DNA from: Streptomyces tuirus
GTDB taxonomy: Bacteria; Actinomycetota; Actinomycetes; Streptomycetales; Streptomycetaceae
DNA: 64,000 nucleotides
Direction of reading: 5' to 3'
NCBI RefSeq assembly: GCF_014701095.1
Contig: NZ_AP023439.1
Coordinates: forward strand, 6,498,001 to 6,562,000
Part shown: one piece after another, positions 32,351 to 40,753 of the stretch
Layout: each line of letters begins with the position of its first letter
Position numbering within the stretch: the stretch's first letter is position 1
Notes under the pieces: model-generated
What the model was told of the DNA's origin: nothing
What the model saw: the letters and a program-made list of their open reading frames with translations, nothing else
Databases searched by the model: none
Program-made: the position numbers and the translations under genes

Positions 32351-33006
32351 TCGAGGAACTGCTGCCGGACGCCGTGGTCGCCGTGGAGGCCTACGGCCAC
32401 GAGGACGCGGGCACCTCGCTGTACCCCGAGGAGGCGGCGCTCGTGGCCCGGGCGGTCGCCAAGCGGCGCAGGGAGTTCGCCGCCGTGCGCTCCTGCGCCC
32501 GCAGGGCCATGGAGAAGCTGGGTGTGCCGCCGCAGCCGATCCTGCCCGGGGAGCGCGGCGCCCCCCGCTGGCCGGCCGGTCTGGCCGGCAGCATGACCCA
32601 CTGCGACGGCTACTGCGCCGCGGCCCTGGTCCGCGCCGGCGACCTGGCCTCTCTCGGCATCGACGCCGAGGTCCACGAGCCGCTGCCCGAAGACGTCCTG
32701 CCGTCCGTGGCCCTGCCGGCCGAGGCGGACCGGCTGCGCGGGCTCGCGGCCGAACGCCCCGGCATCCACTGGGACCGGCTGCTGTTCAGCGCGAAGGAGT
32801 CCGTCTACAAGGCGTGGTTCCCCCTCACCGGGAAGTGGCTGGACTTCATGGAGGCCGACATCGAACTCACCGCCGACGGCACCTTCCGCGCGGCGCTGCT
32901 CGTCCCCGGCCCCCGGGTGGGCGGCCGCCGCCTCAGCCACTTCGACGGCCGTTGGACGGTGGGGCGGGGCCTGATCGCGACGGCGATCGCGCTGCCGCAC
33001 GGCTGA
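32347..33006 (+). CDS. 4'-phosphopantetheinyl transferase (Sfp/EntD type)
   Basis: The 219-residue enzyme transfers 4'-phosphopantetheine from CoA to carrier proteins of polyketide and peptide synthases. Motifs include GSMTHCDGYCAAAL, LGIDAEVHEPLP (Mg-binding Asp) near 102 and the signature FSAKESVYKAWFPLTGKWLD (Glu and Lys) near 152. This is the EntD-like, roughly 220-residue class, comparable to the third PPTase of S. coelicolor (SCO6673). The GTG overlaps the phosphoesterase stop by 4 bp. No synthase genes are in the window, so it likely serves clusters elsewhere. Confidence 0.92.
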   Translation: MIEELLPDAVVAVEAYGHEDAGTSLYPEEAALVARAVAKRRREFAAVRSCARRAMEKLGVPPQPILPGERGAPRWPAGLAGSMTHCDGYCAAALVRAGDLASLGIDAEVHEPLPEDVLPSVALPAEADRLRGLAAERPGIHWDRLLFSAKESVYKAWFPLTGKWLDFMEADIELTADGTFRAALLVPGPRVGGRRLSHFDGRWTVGRGLIATAIALPHG

Positions 33007-33032
33007 CCCCGCCACGCAATCCGGCCGGGGTC
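33005..33032 (+). terminator. Hairpin at the end of the PPTase gene
   Basis: GACCCCG (33005-33011) and CGGGGTC (33026-33032) form a 7-bp stem that begins inside the PPTase stop codon. This is a likely terminator, though the loop of 14 nt is long. Confidence 0.45.
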
Positions 33033-33079
33033 TGCCGCACAGCTACCCTGCCCCGCCAACCCTGCCAGGGAGCCCCGGG

Positions 33080-33304
33080 TCAGGGGCCGGGCTCCGGGCA
33101 CCAGTTCTCCAGAAGGCGGAAGAAGGCCTCCTCGTTGCCGCTCAGCCCCGCGCGCTCCAGGGCCTGCTCCGCCTCGGCGAGCACCGCGGGCGGGACGAGC
33201 GGCGGGCTGCCCTCCAGGTCGAACGCGGCGCGGACGGTGTGCAGCAGCCGCAGATAGGCCTGGACGGCGGTGCGTTCACGATCGGTCAGAACGGCGGTGG
33301 GCAT
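33080..33304 (-). CDS. Small conserved hypothetical protein
   Basis: This 74-residue protein opens MPTAVLTDRERTAVQAYLRL and ends ENWCPEPGP. It is helical, acidic and has no signal peptide or membrane segment. I do not recognise a domain. The codon bias fits a real gene and it fills an otherwise empty gap, 176 bp downstream of the ImmA-like gene and in the same direction. It may belong to the XRE/ImmA transcript, but no coupling is visible. Confidence 0.6.
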   Translation of the reverse strand: MPTAVLTDRERTAVQAYLRLLHTVRAAFDLEGSPPLVPPAVLAEAEQALERAGLSGNEEAFFRLLENWCPEPGP

Positions 33305-33480
33305 CGGTCGGCTCTCCCCGTGTCGGCGTCGTCGGTCCCGCGCCCTCGCGGCGCGCACGCCCCGCACAGCGGTGGCGCCCCTCCAGCTTGCCGCCCACCA
33401 CTGACAATCCGGTCCCGCCGCCCCCTGGTTCGCCCGCTCGGCGGAGGCGGACCGCACCACGTTGCCGTGGCGGCGGCCCG

Positions 33481-34047
33481 TCAGCCCTGCGGTCCGCGGT
33501 ACCCCAGCGACGCCTCGATCCGCCCCGCCAGGTGATCCCGCTGCACCGGCCCCCGCGACGACGAACGCGCGAGCCACGCCCGGCATTTGCTGGCGAGCAG
33601 CAGGCCGAAGCTCTCGGCCTCCATCTCGTCGTCGAGGTCGAAGCGGGTGCGCGCGGCGACCTTCAGCACCGTCGCCTCGAGGTCGGCGCCGTCGTGGAGC
33701 AGCCGGGCCGCCACGGCCGCGCCCTGGACGTGGTGGGAGCAGTGCCCGGCCTTCATGTGCCACAGCTCGTGGCCCAGGATCACCAACTGGTGGTCGGGAG
33801 CGGTGCGTTCCTCGATCACGACGAGGTCCTGGTCGGCCATGTCGAGCCAGAGCCCGCTGGCGGTCCCGGGCGGGAACGCGGCCGTACGGAAGAGGACGCG
33901 GCGGCCGCGTCGTCTGCTCATGCCGTCGCACAGGGCGGCGTACAACTCCTCCGGCCGGGCCGGCGCGGGGAGGGTCAGCTCCGCGACCAGCTCGCCGCAC
34001 AGACGGCGCATTTCCTTACCGATGCCCACAGTTCTCCCCACGGTCAC
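33481..34047 (-). CDS. ImmA/IrrE-type metallopeptidase-like protein
   Basis: This protein of about 188 residues carries HELWHM (HExxH zinc motif) in QLVILGHELWHMKAGHCSHH near residue 95, with EMEAESFGLLLAS near 165 supplying the downstream Glu ligand. ImmA/IrrE proteases cleave or release partner repressors. The GTG at 34047 overlaps the stop of the preceding XRE gene as GTGA; an alternative GTG at 34029 has GGGGAGA upstream and would shorten it by six residues. Pairs of this kind are widespread in Streptomyces and are often labelled toxin components. Confidence 0.8.
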   Translation of the reverse strand: MTVGRTVGIGKEMRRLCGELVAELTLPAPARPEELYAALCDGMSRRRGRRVLFRTAAFPPGTASGLWLDMADQDLVVIEERTAPDHQLVILGHELWHMKAGHCSHHVQGAAVAARLLHDGADLEATVLKVAARTRFDLDDEMEAESFGLLLASKCRAWLARSSSRGPVQRDHLAGRIEASLGYRGPQG

Positions 34048-34703
34048 GACTCGGGCCGCTTGACGCTCTCCAGGAGCATGTCCAGCCACTCCGCGACCTT
34101 GTCGCGGTGCTGGTCGGTGGGCAGTTGCGCGGCCCGCCAGGCGATGCCGCGCACGCCGTGGTCCTGCAGCAGCCGCTCCAGCGGGTCGTCCGCCACCGCG
34201 GCCGCCTCCCGCTCGCGGTCGGCGAGCTTCTGCAGCAGCTCCTGCTCGGTGTGCTGGAGGGCGCTCAGGAGCGCCTCGGGGTCCTCGGCCGTCAGGAAGC
34301 CGGCGTGCACCCGGAAGAACCTCTGGAGGGCGTCGCAGTGCTCCATGGTCGGCCGCCGGTCGCCGTTGATGAGGGCGCCGGCCTGCTGGCGCGACATGCC
34401 CGCGCCGTCGGCGATCTCCTGCTGGGTGTACTTGCGGCCGTTGGGCTTGAGCCGGGTCCGGCGCAACAGGTCCAGGCGCTGGAGGAACCGGGCCTGCACA
34501 TCGGGCTCGCCGGCCGGCCGGCCACAGAGCAGGGCCTTGACCACGGGTTCGGGGACCCCGGAGGCGACGGACAGCCGGCCGATGTCGAAGACCTCGGCGT
34601 GCGGCACGCCGAGCCGGTCGGCGAGCGCGCCGACACGGGAGACGACGGCCGTCAGCACGGCCGTCGGCGTGGCGCCCGGACCCTCGACGAAGCCACCCGT
34701 CAC
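34044..34703 (-). CDS. XRE family helix-turn-helix regulator paired with ImmA
   Basis: This 219-residue protein has a Cro/C1-type helix-turn-helix at about 90-145 (KYTQQEIADGAGMSRQQAGA then LINGDRRPTMEHCDALQRFF). An N-terminal region resembles regulators with a short dimer domain, and the C-terminus is coiled and Glu/Lys-rich. I chose GTG 34703, preceded by AGGAG, over an upstream GTG at 34727 that lacks a ribosome site. It is coupled to the ImmA-like protease, the expected relief mechanism for its repression, and is divergent from an MmyB-like gene. Confidence 0.85.
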   Translation of the reverse strand: MTGGFVEGPGATPTAVLTAVVSRVGALADRLGVPHAEVFDIGRLSVASGVPEPVVKALLCGRPAGEPDVQARFLQRLDLLRRTRLKPNGRKYTQQEIADGAGMSRQQAGALINGDRRPTMEHCDALQRFFRVHAGFLTAEDPEALLSALQHTEQELLQKLADREREAAAVADDPLERLLQDHGVRGIAWRAAQLPTDQHRDKVAEWLDMLLESVKRPES

Positions 34704-34941
34704 CGACAGATCTCCTACGTATCTCACAGGCTTCTCACAAGTGGATGCCGTGACCTACCCCGGCGTGAACTTCCCGGAGCGTAGCCCGTGCTTCGAACTC
34801 ACATCCAGGTCTCGCCACAACTGTGGCCAATTTCAGCCGTCAACAGGCACGGAATGCCACGATAGTTGACACGCCTCAGCCCGGGGCAGCAGGATCGGGG
34901 CGCCGCGTCAAGGCCGCACAGGCAAGAGGGGTGACCTCCCG

Positions 34942-35607
34942 ATGGCATATCAGGCAGGAGGGCAGCGGCCGGCACCGCGGCCCGTCCCCGAGACTCCCGG
35001 GACCCAGGCCTACCTGGAGGACTACGCCGGGCTTCTGGAGGGAGTCTCCTTTCCCTCCCTCGTCGTCGACCACTGCTGGGACGTGGTGCTGACCAACAGC
35101 GCCTTCCGGTCACTTTTCCGCGAGGTCGGCCCGCACCCGACGGCGATGCCGGGCGACAACTTCCTCCGGTTCGTGCTGTTCCACCCCGACGCTCCCGGCG
35201 TGCTCGGCGACCACGAGGCGAGCTGGTGCCTGCCGATGCTCGCCCACTTCGCCCGGACCGTGGAGGGCCACGGCCCCGACCACGGCCTGCAGGCCATCCG
35301 CCGCGACATCGCCCAGGACCCGATCATGGAGGCCGCCTACCGGCACGGCCTGCCGCACTGGATCCGGGCGGTCGGCGAGGACGCCGTCGAGCAGGACGGT
35401 GCCGTACGGCCGCTGCTGCACCCCGATCCGCGCCGGGGCGCCACCGAGTGCCGGATCGTCGTCGAGACGTCCAGGACGCTCGAGGAACTGGGCTGCGCCC
35501 GGGTCACGTTCGTCCTGCGCGAGGCCCGCCGCTCCGCGTTCCGGGAGCGCCGCCCGCGCCGCACGGCGACCGGGTCCCACCTGAGGGTCGTCCCCGCGGC
35601 CGACTGA
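34942..35607 (+). CDS. MmyB-like ligand-binding domain protein without DNA-binding domain
   Basis: The 221-residue protein matches the C-terminal ligand-binding domain of MmyB-type regulators: SFPSLVVDHCWDVVLTNSAF, PGDNFLRFVLFHPDAPGVLG and a late ECRIVVETSRTLEELGCA. In MmyB regulators this PAS-like fold binds fatty-acid-like molecules and follows an N-terminal XRE domain. Here residues 1-25 are only a Pro/Gln-rich leader, so DNA binding must come from elsewhere. Divergent placement beside the XRE/ImmA pair suggests they are linked. Confidence 0.82.
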   Translation: MAYQAGGQRPAPRPVPETPGTQAYLEDYAGLLEGVSFPSLVVDHCWDVVLTNSAFRSLFREVGPHPTAMPGDNFLRFVLFHPDAPGVLGDHEASWCLPMLAHFARTVEGHGPDHGLQAIRRDIAQDPIMEAAYRHGLPHWIRAVGEDAVEQDGAVRPLLHPDPRRGATECRIVVETSRTLEELGCARVTFVLREARRSAFRERRPRRTATGSHLRVVPAAD

Positions 35608-35706
35608 CCGCTCCCGCGCGTTCGCTCCCTCTCGGCCGCTCCCACGCGTTCACCCGCCCCTGTCCGCGCCCTTCCCAGGCTCTGTGGTGTGTGACATGGT
35701 ACTGGC

Positions 35707-36861
35707 GTGAGCGAGTCGCTGACCTGCGATGTCGTGGTGGTCGGAGCCGGCGTGGTCGGCGCCGCCATCGCCCTGTACGCCGCTCGCGCCGGCCTGGACA
35801 CCGTCGTGGTGGACCGGGGCCCGGTGGCCGGCGGTACGACCGGGGCGGGGGAGGGGAACCTCCTCGTCTCCGACAAGGAACCCGGACCGGAGCTCGAACT
35901 GGCCCTGCTGTCCGCCCGGCTCTGGGCCGGACTGGCCCGGGAGGGGCTGGGCGAAGCCGTCGAGTACGAGGCCAAGGGCGGTGTCGTCGTCGCCGGCACG
36001 GACCGGGCCCTGACCGCGCTGGAGAAGCTCGCCGCCGAGCAGCGCGCGGCCGGGGTCGAGGCCGTCCCGGTGCCGCCCGACCGCCTCACCGACCTGGAAC
36101 CCTGTCTGGCCCCGGGCCTCGCGGGCGGTATGCACTACCCGCAGGACGCGCAGGTGATGCCCGCTCTCGCGGCGGCCCATCTGCTGCGCGCCTCGGGGGC
36201 CCGGGTGCGCACCGGCCGGGAGGTGACCGGGGTGTTGCGCGGCCCGGGCGGCGCGGTGTGCGGCGTGCGCACCGACCGGGGCGATCTGCACGCGCCCGCG
36301 GTCGTCAACGCGGCCGGCACCTGGGGCGGCGAGGTCGCGGCCCGTGCCGGAGTCCCGCTGCCGGTACGGCCCCGGCGGGGTTTCGTGCTGGTCACCGAAC
36401 CGCTGCCGCCCCGCATCCGGCACAAGGTGTACGCCGCCGACTACGTGGCCGACGTCGCCAGCGACTCGGCGGCGCTGCAGACCTCCCCGGTGGTCGAGGG
36501 CACCCCCGCCGGGCCGGTCCTCATCGGCGCCAGCCGCGAACGGGTCGGCTTCGACCGGTCCCTGTCGCTCCCGGCGCTGCGCGCGCTGGCGGCCGGCGCG
36601 ACCGCCCTCTTCCCGTTCCTCGCCGGGGTCCGGGCCATGCGGACGTACGCCGGCTTCCGGCCGTATCTGCCGGACCACCTGCCCGCGATCGGCCCCGACC
36701 CGCGGGTGCCCGGGCTCTTCCACGCCTGCGGGCACGAGGGCGCGGGCATCGGACTCGCCACCGGCACCGGGCATCTGATCGCCCAGGCGCTGACCGGGCG
36801 GACGCCCGACCTCGACCTCGGCCCGTTCCGGCCCGACCGCTTCACCGAGGAGGGCGAGTGA
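35707..36861 (+). CDS. FAD-dependent amine oxidase, D-hydroxyproline dehydrogenase catalytic (beta-like) subunit
   Basis: The 384-residue flavoprotein starts with the DAO-type dinucleotide fold (VVVVGAGVVGAAIALYAARA) and closes with GLFHACGHEGAGIGLATGTG. It resembles glycine/sarcosine oxidases and the LhpB/HypO-type subunit of heteromeric cis-4-hydroxy-D-proline dehydrogenases. Its neighbours are an HcnA-like [2Fe-2S] protein and an HcnB-like flavoprotein, the other two subunits, each joined by overlapping codons. The start is GTG. It would oxidise cis-4-hydroxy-D-proline to pyrroline-4-hydroxy-2-carboxylate and pass electrons to the respiratory chain. Confidence 0.87.
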   Translation: MSESLTCDVVVVGAGVVGAAIALYAARAGLDTVVVDRGPVAGGTTGAGEGNLLVSDKEPGPELELALLSARLWAGLAREGLGEAVEYEAKGGVVVAGTDRALTALEKLAAEQRAAGVEAVPVPPDRLTDLEPCLAPGLAGGMHYPQDAQVMPALAAAHLLRASGARVRTGREVTGVLRGPGGAVCGVRTDRGDLHAPAVVNAAGTWGGEVAARAGVPLPVRPRRGFVLVTEPLPPRIRHKVYAADYVADVASDSAALQTSPVVEGTPAGPVLIGASRERVGFDRSLSLPALRALAAGATALFPFLAGVRAMRTYAGFRPYLPDHLPAIGPDPRVPGLFHACGHEGAGIGLATGTGHLIAQALTGRTPDLDLGPFRPDRFTEEGE

Positions 36862-37442
36862 ACCCACTGGAGCCGGCGGGGGCCGGGCCCGGCCCCGCCT
36901 TCACGGTCACGTTCGACGGGCGGCCGGTGGCGGCGCTGCCCGGGCAGACGGTCGCCGCCGTGCTGTGGTCGGCCGGGGTGACGTCGTGGCGTTCCACCCG
37001 GGGCCAGGGCCGTCCCCGGGGGGTGTTCTGCGGGATCGGCGTCTGCTTCGACTGCCTGGTCACCGTCAACGGCCGCCCCAACCAACGGGCCTGCCTGATA
37101 CCGGTCCGGCCCGGGGACGAGATCGGCACGCAGGAGGGAACGGGGCACGGGGAGAGGGGCCTGCGGGGCGCCCCGGGGCGTGGGGACATGGGCGCTGAGG
37201 GGGACACGGGCCGCGGGGAGAGGGTCCGGCAGGGCGGCACGGGCCACCACGGGGATACGTGCACGCCGGGGGACTCGGGCCACGAGGAGATGGGCCCGAA
37301 GGGCGGCACAGGCCGCGAGGAAATGCGCACGCAGGGCGGCACGAACCCTGGAGAGATCGGCACGCAGGGCGGCACGGACCATGGGGAGATGCGCACGCAG
37401 GGCGGCGGCACCGGCAACGAGGAGGCGCGTGGTGGGGACTGA
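36858..37442 (+). CDS. [2Fe-2S] subunit (HcnA-like) with a repetitive C-terminal tail
   Basis: The 194-residue protein has a 2Fe-2S fold in its first 92 residues. The Cys ligands lie in GVFCGIGVCFDCLVTVNG, with the last one in PNQRACLIPV. Members of this family are normally 85-110 residues. Here a tail of about 100 residues made of roughly 11-residue repeats (consensus GGTGxxExxTQ) follows. The GTG start overlaps the preceding stop as GTGA. It should shuttle electrons within the D-hydroxyproline dehydrogenase. The tail has no known counterpart to me and is described separately. Confidence 0.85.
   Translation: MNPLEPAGAGPGPAFTVTFDGRPVAALPGQTVAAVLWSAGVTSWRSTRGQGRPRGVFCGIGVCFDCLVTVNGRPNQRACLIPVRPGDEIGTQEGTGHGERGLRGAPGRGDMGAEGDTGRGERVRQGGTGHHGDTCTPGDSGHEEMGPKGGTGREEMRTQGGTNPGEIGTQGGTDHGEMRTQGGGTGNEEARGGD
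37134..37400 (+). repeat. Eight in-frame ~33-bp repeats in the HcnA-like gene
   Basis: Eight units of 11 (one of 12) codons encode EGTGHGERGLR, GAPGRGDMGAE, GDTGRGERVRQ, GGTGHHGDTCTP, GDSGHEEMGPK, GGTGREEMRTQ, GGTNPGEIGTQ and GGTDHGEMRTQ. The last three units are most alike, sharing the DNA word CGCAGGGCGGCACG at their junctions. All units keep the reading frame, so the array is translated. Confidence 0.9.
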
Positions 37443-38796
37443 CCTCGTCGTGATCGGCGCCGGGCCGGCCGGGCTCGCCGCCGCCCTGGCGGCCTTCGCG
37501 CGCGGCGTCCGGGTCACGCTCGTCGACGCCGCCGCGCGGACCGGCGGGCAGTTCTACCGGCAGCCCGACGCCGGACTCGGCGCCGGGCGGCCCGAGGCGC
37601 CGCACCACCAGGGGCGGACGTGGGAGCGGCTGCGGGACGGGCTCGCCGCCAGTGCCGTACGGGTCCTGACGGAACACCACGTGTGGTGCGTGGAGCGCAC
37701 GCCGGACGGCTTCACCGTGCACGCCCTGCTCGGCCCGGAGCAGGAGGAGCCCGCCGAGGTGCACGCGCGTGCCGTGCTCCTGGCCACCGGCGGCTACGAA
37801 CACGTGCTGCCCTTCCCCGGCTGGACCCTCCCGGGCGTCGTCACGGCCGGGGGAGCCCAGGCCATGCTCAAGGGCGGTCTCGTGGTGCCGGGGCGCCGAG
37901 CCGTGGTGGCCGGGTCCGGGCCGCTGCTGCTGCCTGTGGCGACCGGGCTCGCGGCGGCCGGCGTCGAGGTCGCCGCACTCGTCGAGTCCACCGGCCCGGG
38001 GCGCCTCGCCCGGCACGCCCCCGCCCTGGCCGGCAAGCTCCCCGAGGCCGCCGGACACGCTGCCGGGCTGCTGCGCCACCGCGTCCCGGTCCTCACCCGG
38101 CACACCGTCGTCCGCGCCCACGGCGACGACCGGCTGACCGGCGTCACCGTCGCCGCGCTCGACGCCGACGGGCGCGTCCGGCCCGGCACCGCACGGCACC
38201 TGTCCTGCGACACCCTCGCCGTCGGCCACGGCATGCTCCCGCACACCGACCTCGCCGAGAGCCTCGGCTGCCGGCTCGACGGGCTCACCGTGGCCGTCGA
38301 CACCGAGCAGCGCACGGACGTGCCCGGCGTATGGGCGGCCGGCGAGGCCACCGGCATCGGCGGCGCCGCCCTGGCCCTCGCCGAGGGGCACATCGCCGGC
38401 TGCTCGGCCGCCGCCCGCCTGCGGGGCACCGCCCCCGAGCCGGCCCCCGCCGCCCTCAAGGCCCGCACGAAGCTCGGGCGATCTGCGGCCGCCCTGGAAT
38501 CCGCCTGCGCGCCGCCCGCCCACTGGCCCGAGCACCTCACCGACGACACCGTGGTCTGCCGCTGCGAGGAGGTCACCGCGGGGTCCGTCCGCGAGGCCCT
38601 GGACCTCGGAGCGGGCGACGAACGCACCGTGAAACTGCTCACCCGGGCAGGGATGGGCTGGTGCCAGGGCCGGATGTGCGGCACCGCGATCGCCGCTCTC
38701 GCCGGCCGCGCACCCACTCCGGCCAAGCGCCCGTTCGCCCGGCCCGTGCCGCTCGGAGTCCTCGCCCGGCAACACCCCCAGGAGGGACCGTCATGA
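37429..38796 (+). CDS. HcnB-like FAD/NAD(P)-binding subunit of D-hydroxyproline dehydrogenase
   Basis: This 455-residue flavoprotein has two dinucleotide motifs (DLVVIGAGPAGLAAALAAFA at the N-terminus; AVVAGSGPLLLPVATGLAAAG near 160). A C-terminal BFD-like 2Fe-2S domain carries VVCRCEEVTAGS near 380 and GWCQGRMCGTAIAA near 410. This is the arrangement of HcnB and the alpha subunit of heteromeric D-Hyp/L-Pro dehydrogenases. I chose the GTG at 37429 (AGGAGG just upstream), which overlaps the previous gene by 14 bp; a longer open frame through the repeats is a shadow. The stop overlaps the next ATG. Confidence 0.88.
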   Translation: MVGTDLVVIGAGPAGLAAALAAFARGVRVTLVDAAARTGGQFYRQPDAGLGAGRPEAPHHQGRTWERLRDGLAASAVRVLTEHHVWCVERTPDGFTVHALLGPEQEEPAEVHARAVLLATGGYEHVLPFPGWTLPGVVTAGGAQAMLKGGLVVPGRRAVVAGSGPLLLPVATGLAAAGVEVAALVESTGPGRLARHAPALAGKLPEAAGHAAGLLRHRVPVLTRHTVVRAHGDDRLTGVTVAALDADGRVRPGTARHLSCDTLAVGHGMLPHTDLAESLGCRLDGLTVAVDTEQRTDVPGVWAAGEATGIGGAALALAEGHIAGCSAAARLRGTAPEPAPAALKARTKLGRSAAALESACAPPAHWPEHLTDDTVVCRCEEVTAGSVREALDLGAGDERTVKLLTRAGMGWCQGRMCGTAIAALAGRAPTPAKRPFARPVPLGVLARQHPQEGPS

Positions 38797-39683
38797 CCCC
38801 ACACCGCCCTTGGCGCGGCGTACTCGTCGCCACCGCGCTCCCGCTGAACGACGACCTCTCGGTGAACTACGACCGGTACGCCGAGCACTGCGCCTGGCTG
38901 GTCGCGAACGGCTGCGACGGCGTCGTGCCCAACGGCTCCCTCGGCGAGTACCAGGTGCTCACGCCCGAGGAGCGCGCCCGGGTCGTCGAGACGGCCGTCG
39001 CCGCGATCGGCGGGGAGCGCGTGATGCCCGGCGTCGCCGCGTACGGCTCCGCCGAGTCCCGGCGCTGGGCCGAGCAGGCCGGCGAGGCCGGCTGCCGGGC
39101 GGTGATGCTGCTGCCGCCGAACGCCTACCGCGCCGACGAGCGTTCCGTCCTCGCCCACTACGCCGAGGTCGCCCGGTCGGGCCTGCCGGTCGTCGCGTAC
39201 AACAACCCGGTCGACACCAAGGTCGACCTCGTGCCCGAGCTGCTCGCCCGGTTGCACGGCGAAGGGCACATCCAGGGGGTGAAGGAGTTCTCGGGCGATG
39301 TCCGCAGGGCCTACCGGATCGCCGAACTGGCCCCGGAACTGGACCTGCTGGCCGGCGCGGACGACGTCCTGCTGGAGCTGGCCGTCGCGGGCGCCAAGGG
39401 CTGGGTGGCGGGCTACCCGAACGCGCTGCCCCGGGCCTCGGTGGAGCTGTACCGCGCGGCGGCCGACGGCGACCTCGACACCGCGCTGCCCCTGTACCGG
39501 CAGCTGCATCCGCTGCTGCGCTGGGACTCACAAGTGGAGTTCGTCCAGGCCATCAAGCTGTCCATGGACATCGCCGGCCGGCACGGCGGGCCCTGCCGTC
39601 CGCCCCGCGCGGCACTGCTGCCCGGGCAGGAGGCGGCGGTCCGCGCCGCCACGGAGAAGGCCGTCGCGGCCGGACTGGCCTAG
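38793..39683 (+). CDS. Dihydrodipicolinate-synthase family: pyrroline-4-hydroxy-2-carboxylate deaminase
   Basis: The protein is 296 residues with the TIM-barrel aldolase motifs GVVPNGSLGEYQVLTPEE near 50, VVAYNNPVDTKVDL near 135 and the Schiff-base Lys in QGVKEFSGDVRRA near 165. In hydroxyproline clusters this subfamily deaminates pyrroline-4-hydroxy-2-carboxylate to 2-oxoglutarate semialdehyde. The ATG overlaps the HcnB-like stop as ATGA. The call rests on context because the fold serves many reactions. Confidence 0.85.
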   Translation: MTPHRPWRGVLVATALPLNDDLSVNYDRYAEHCAWLVANGCDGVVPNGSLGEYQVLTPEERARVVETAVAAIGGERVMPGVAAYGSAESRRWAEQAGEAGCRAVMLLPPNAYRADERSVLAHYAEVARSGLPVVAYNNPVDTKVDLVPELLARLHGEGHIQGVKEFSGDVRRAYRIAELAPELDLLAGADDVLLELAVAGAKGWVAGYPNALPRASVELYRAAADGDLDTALPLYRQLHPLLRWDSQVEFVQAIKLSMDIAGRHGGPCRPPRAALLPGQEAAVRAATEKAVAAGLA

Positions 39684-39713
39684 ACCGCACCGCACGAGGA
39701 TCTGGGGACCGAC

Positions 39714-40715
39714 ATGCGCAGCAAACTCGTCCTGCACGCCGTCGACTCGCACACCGAGGGCATGCCGACCCGCGTGATCACCGGCGGCATCGGCACCATC
39801 CCCGGCGCCACCATGAACGAACGCCGGCTGTGGTTCCGTGAACACCGCGACGACGTCAAGCAGTTGCTGATGAACGAGCCACGCGGGCACTCCGCCATGA
39901 GCGGCGCGATCCTCCAGCCGCCGACCCGCCCCGACTGCGACTGGGGCGTCGTCTACATCGAGGTCTCCGGCTATCTGCCGATGTGCGGGCACGGCACCAT
40001 CGGTGTGGCGACCGTGCTCGTCGAGACCGGCATGGTCGAGGTCGTCGAGCCGGTCACCACCATCCGGCTCGACACCCCGGCCGGCCCGGTCGTCGCCGAG
40101 GTGGCCGTCGAGGAGGGGGCGGCCAAGGCGGTCACCCTGCGCAACGTGCCCTCCTTCGCCGTCGGCCTCGACCGCAAGGCCACCCTCGCCGACGGCCGGA
40201 CGGTGACGTACGACCTCGCCTTCGGCGGCAACTTCTACGCGATCCTGCCGCTGGAGCAGTTCGGCCTGCCCTTCGACCGCGAACGCAAGGACGACATCCT
40301 CGCGGCCGGCCTGTCCCTGATGGCGGCCGTGAACGCCGAGGGCCCGCCCGTCCACCCCGAAGACCCGTCCATCCACGGCCTCCACCACGTCTACCTGGCC
40401 GCCCCCGGCTCGGACGCCCGCCGCTCCCGGCACGCCATGGCCATCCACCCCGGCTGGTTCGACCGCTCGCCCTGCGGCACCGGCACCAGCGCCCGCATGG
40501 CCCAGCTGCACGCCCGGGGCGAACTCCCGCTGCACACCGAGTTCGTCAACGAGTCCTTCATCGGCACCCGGTTCACCGGCAGACTGCTCGGCACGACCGA
40601 GGTCGCCGGACGCCCGGCCGTGCTGCCCAGCTTCACTGGACGCGCCTGGATCACCGGCACCGCCCAATACCTGCTGGACCCCGAGGACCCGTTCCCCGCG
40701 GGCTTCGTCCTGTAG
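39714..40715 (+). CDS. 4-hydroxyproline 2-epimerase (proline racemase family)
   Basis: The 333-residue enzyme keeps both catalytic Cys residues of the racemase/epimerase group: PMCGHGTIGVA near residue 90 and DRSPCGTGTSARMAQL near 255. This excludes the dehydratase branch (trans-3-hydroxyproline), where one Cys is replaced. DSHTEGMPTRVITGG at the N-terminus is typical. It converts trans-4-hydroxy-L-proline to cis-4-hydroxy-D-proline, the substrate of the dehydrogenase encoded upstream. It lies 30 bp after the deaminase gene. Confidence 0.92.
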   Translation: MRSKLVLHAVDSHTEGMPTRVITGGIGTIPGATMNERRLWFREHRDDVKQLLMNEPRGHSAMSGAILQPPTRPDCDWGVVYIEVSGYLPMCGHGTIGVATVLVETGMVEVVEPVTTIRLDTPAGPVVAEVAVEEGAAKAVTLRNVPSFAVGLDRKATLADGRTVTYDLAFGGNFYAILPLEQFGLPFDRERKDDILAAGLSLMAAVNAEGPPVHPEDPSIHGLHHVYLAAPGSDARRSRHAMAIHPGWFDRSPCGTGTSARMAQLHARGELPLHTEFVNESFIGTRFTGRLLGTTEVAGRPAVLPSFTGRAWITGTAQYLLDPEDPFPAGFVL

Positions 40716-40753
40716 GCACCCGGTACGCGCACACGAGAGGAACCCCGACCGTC

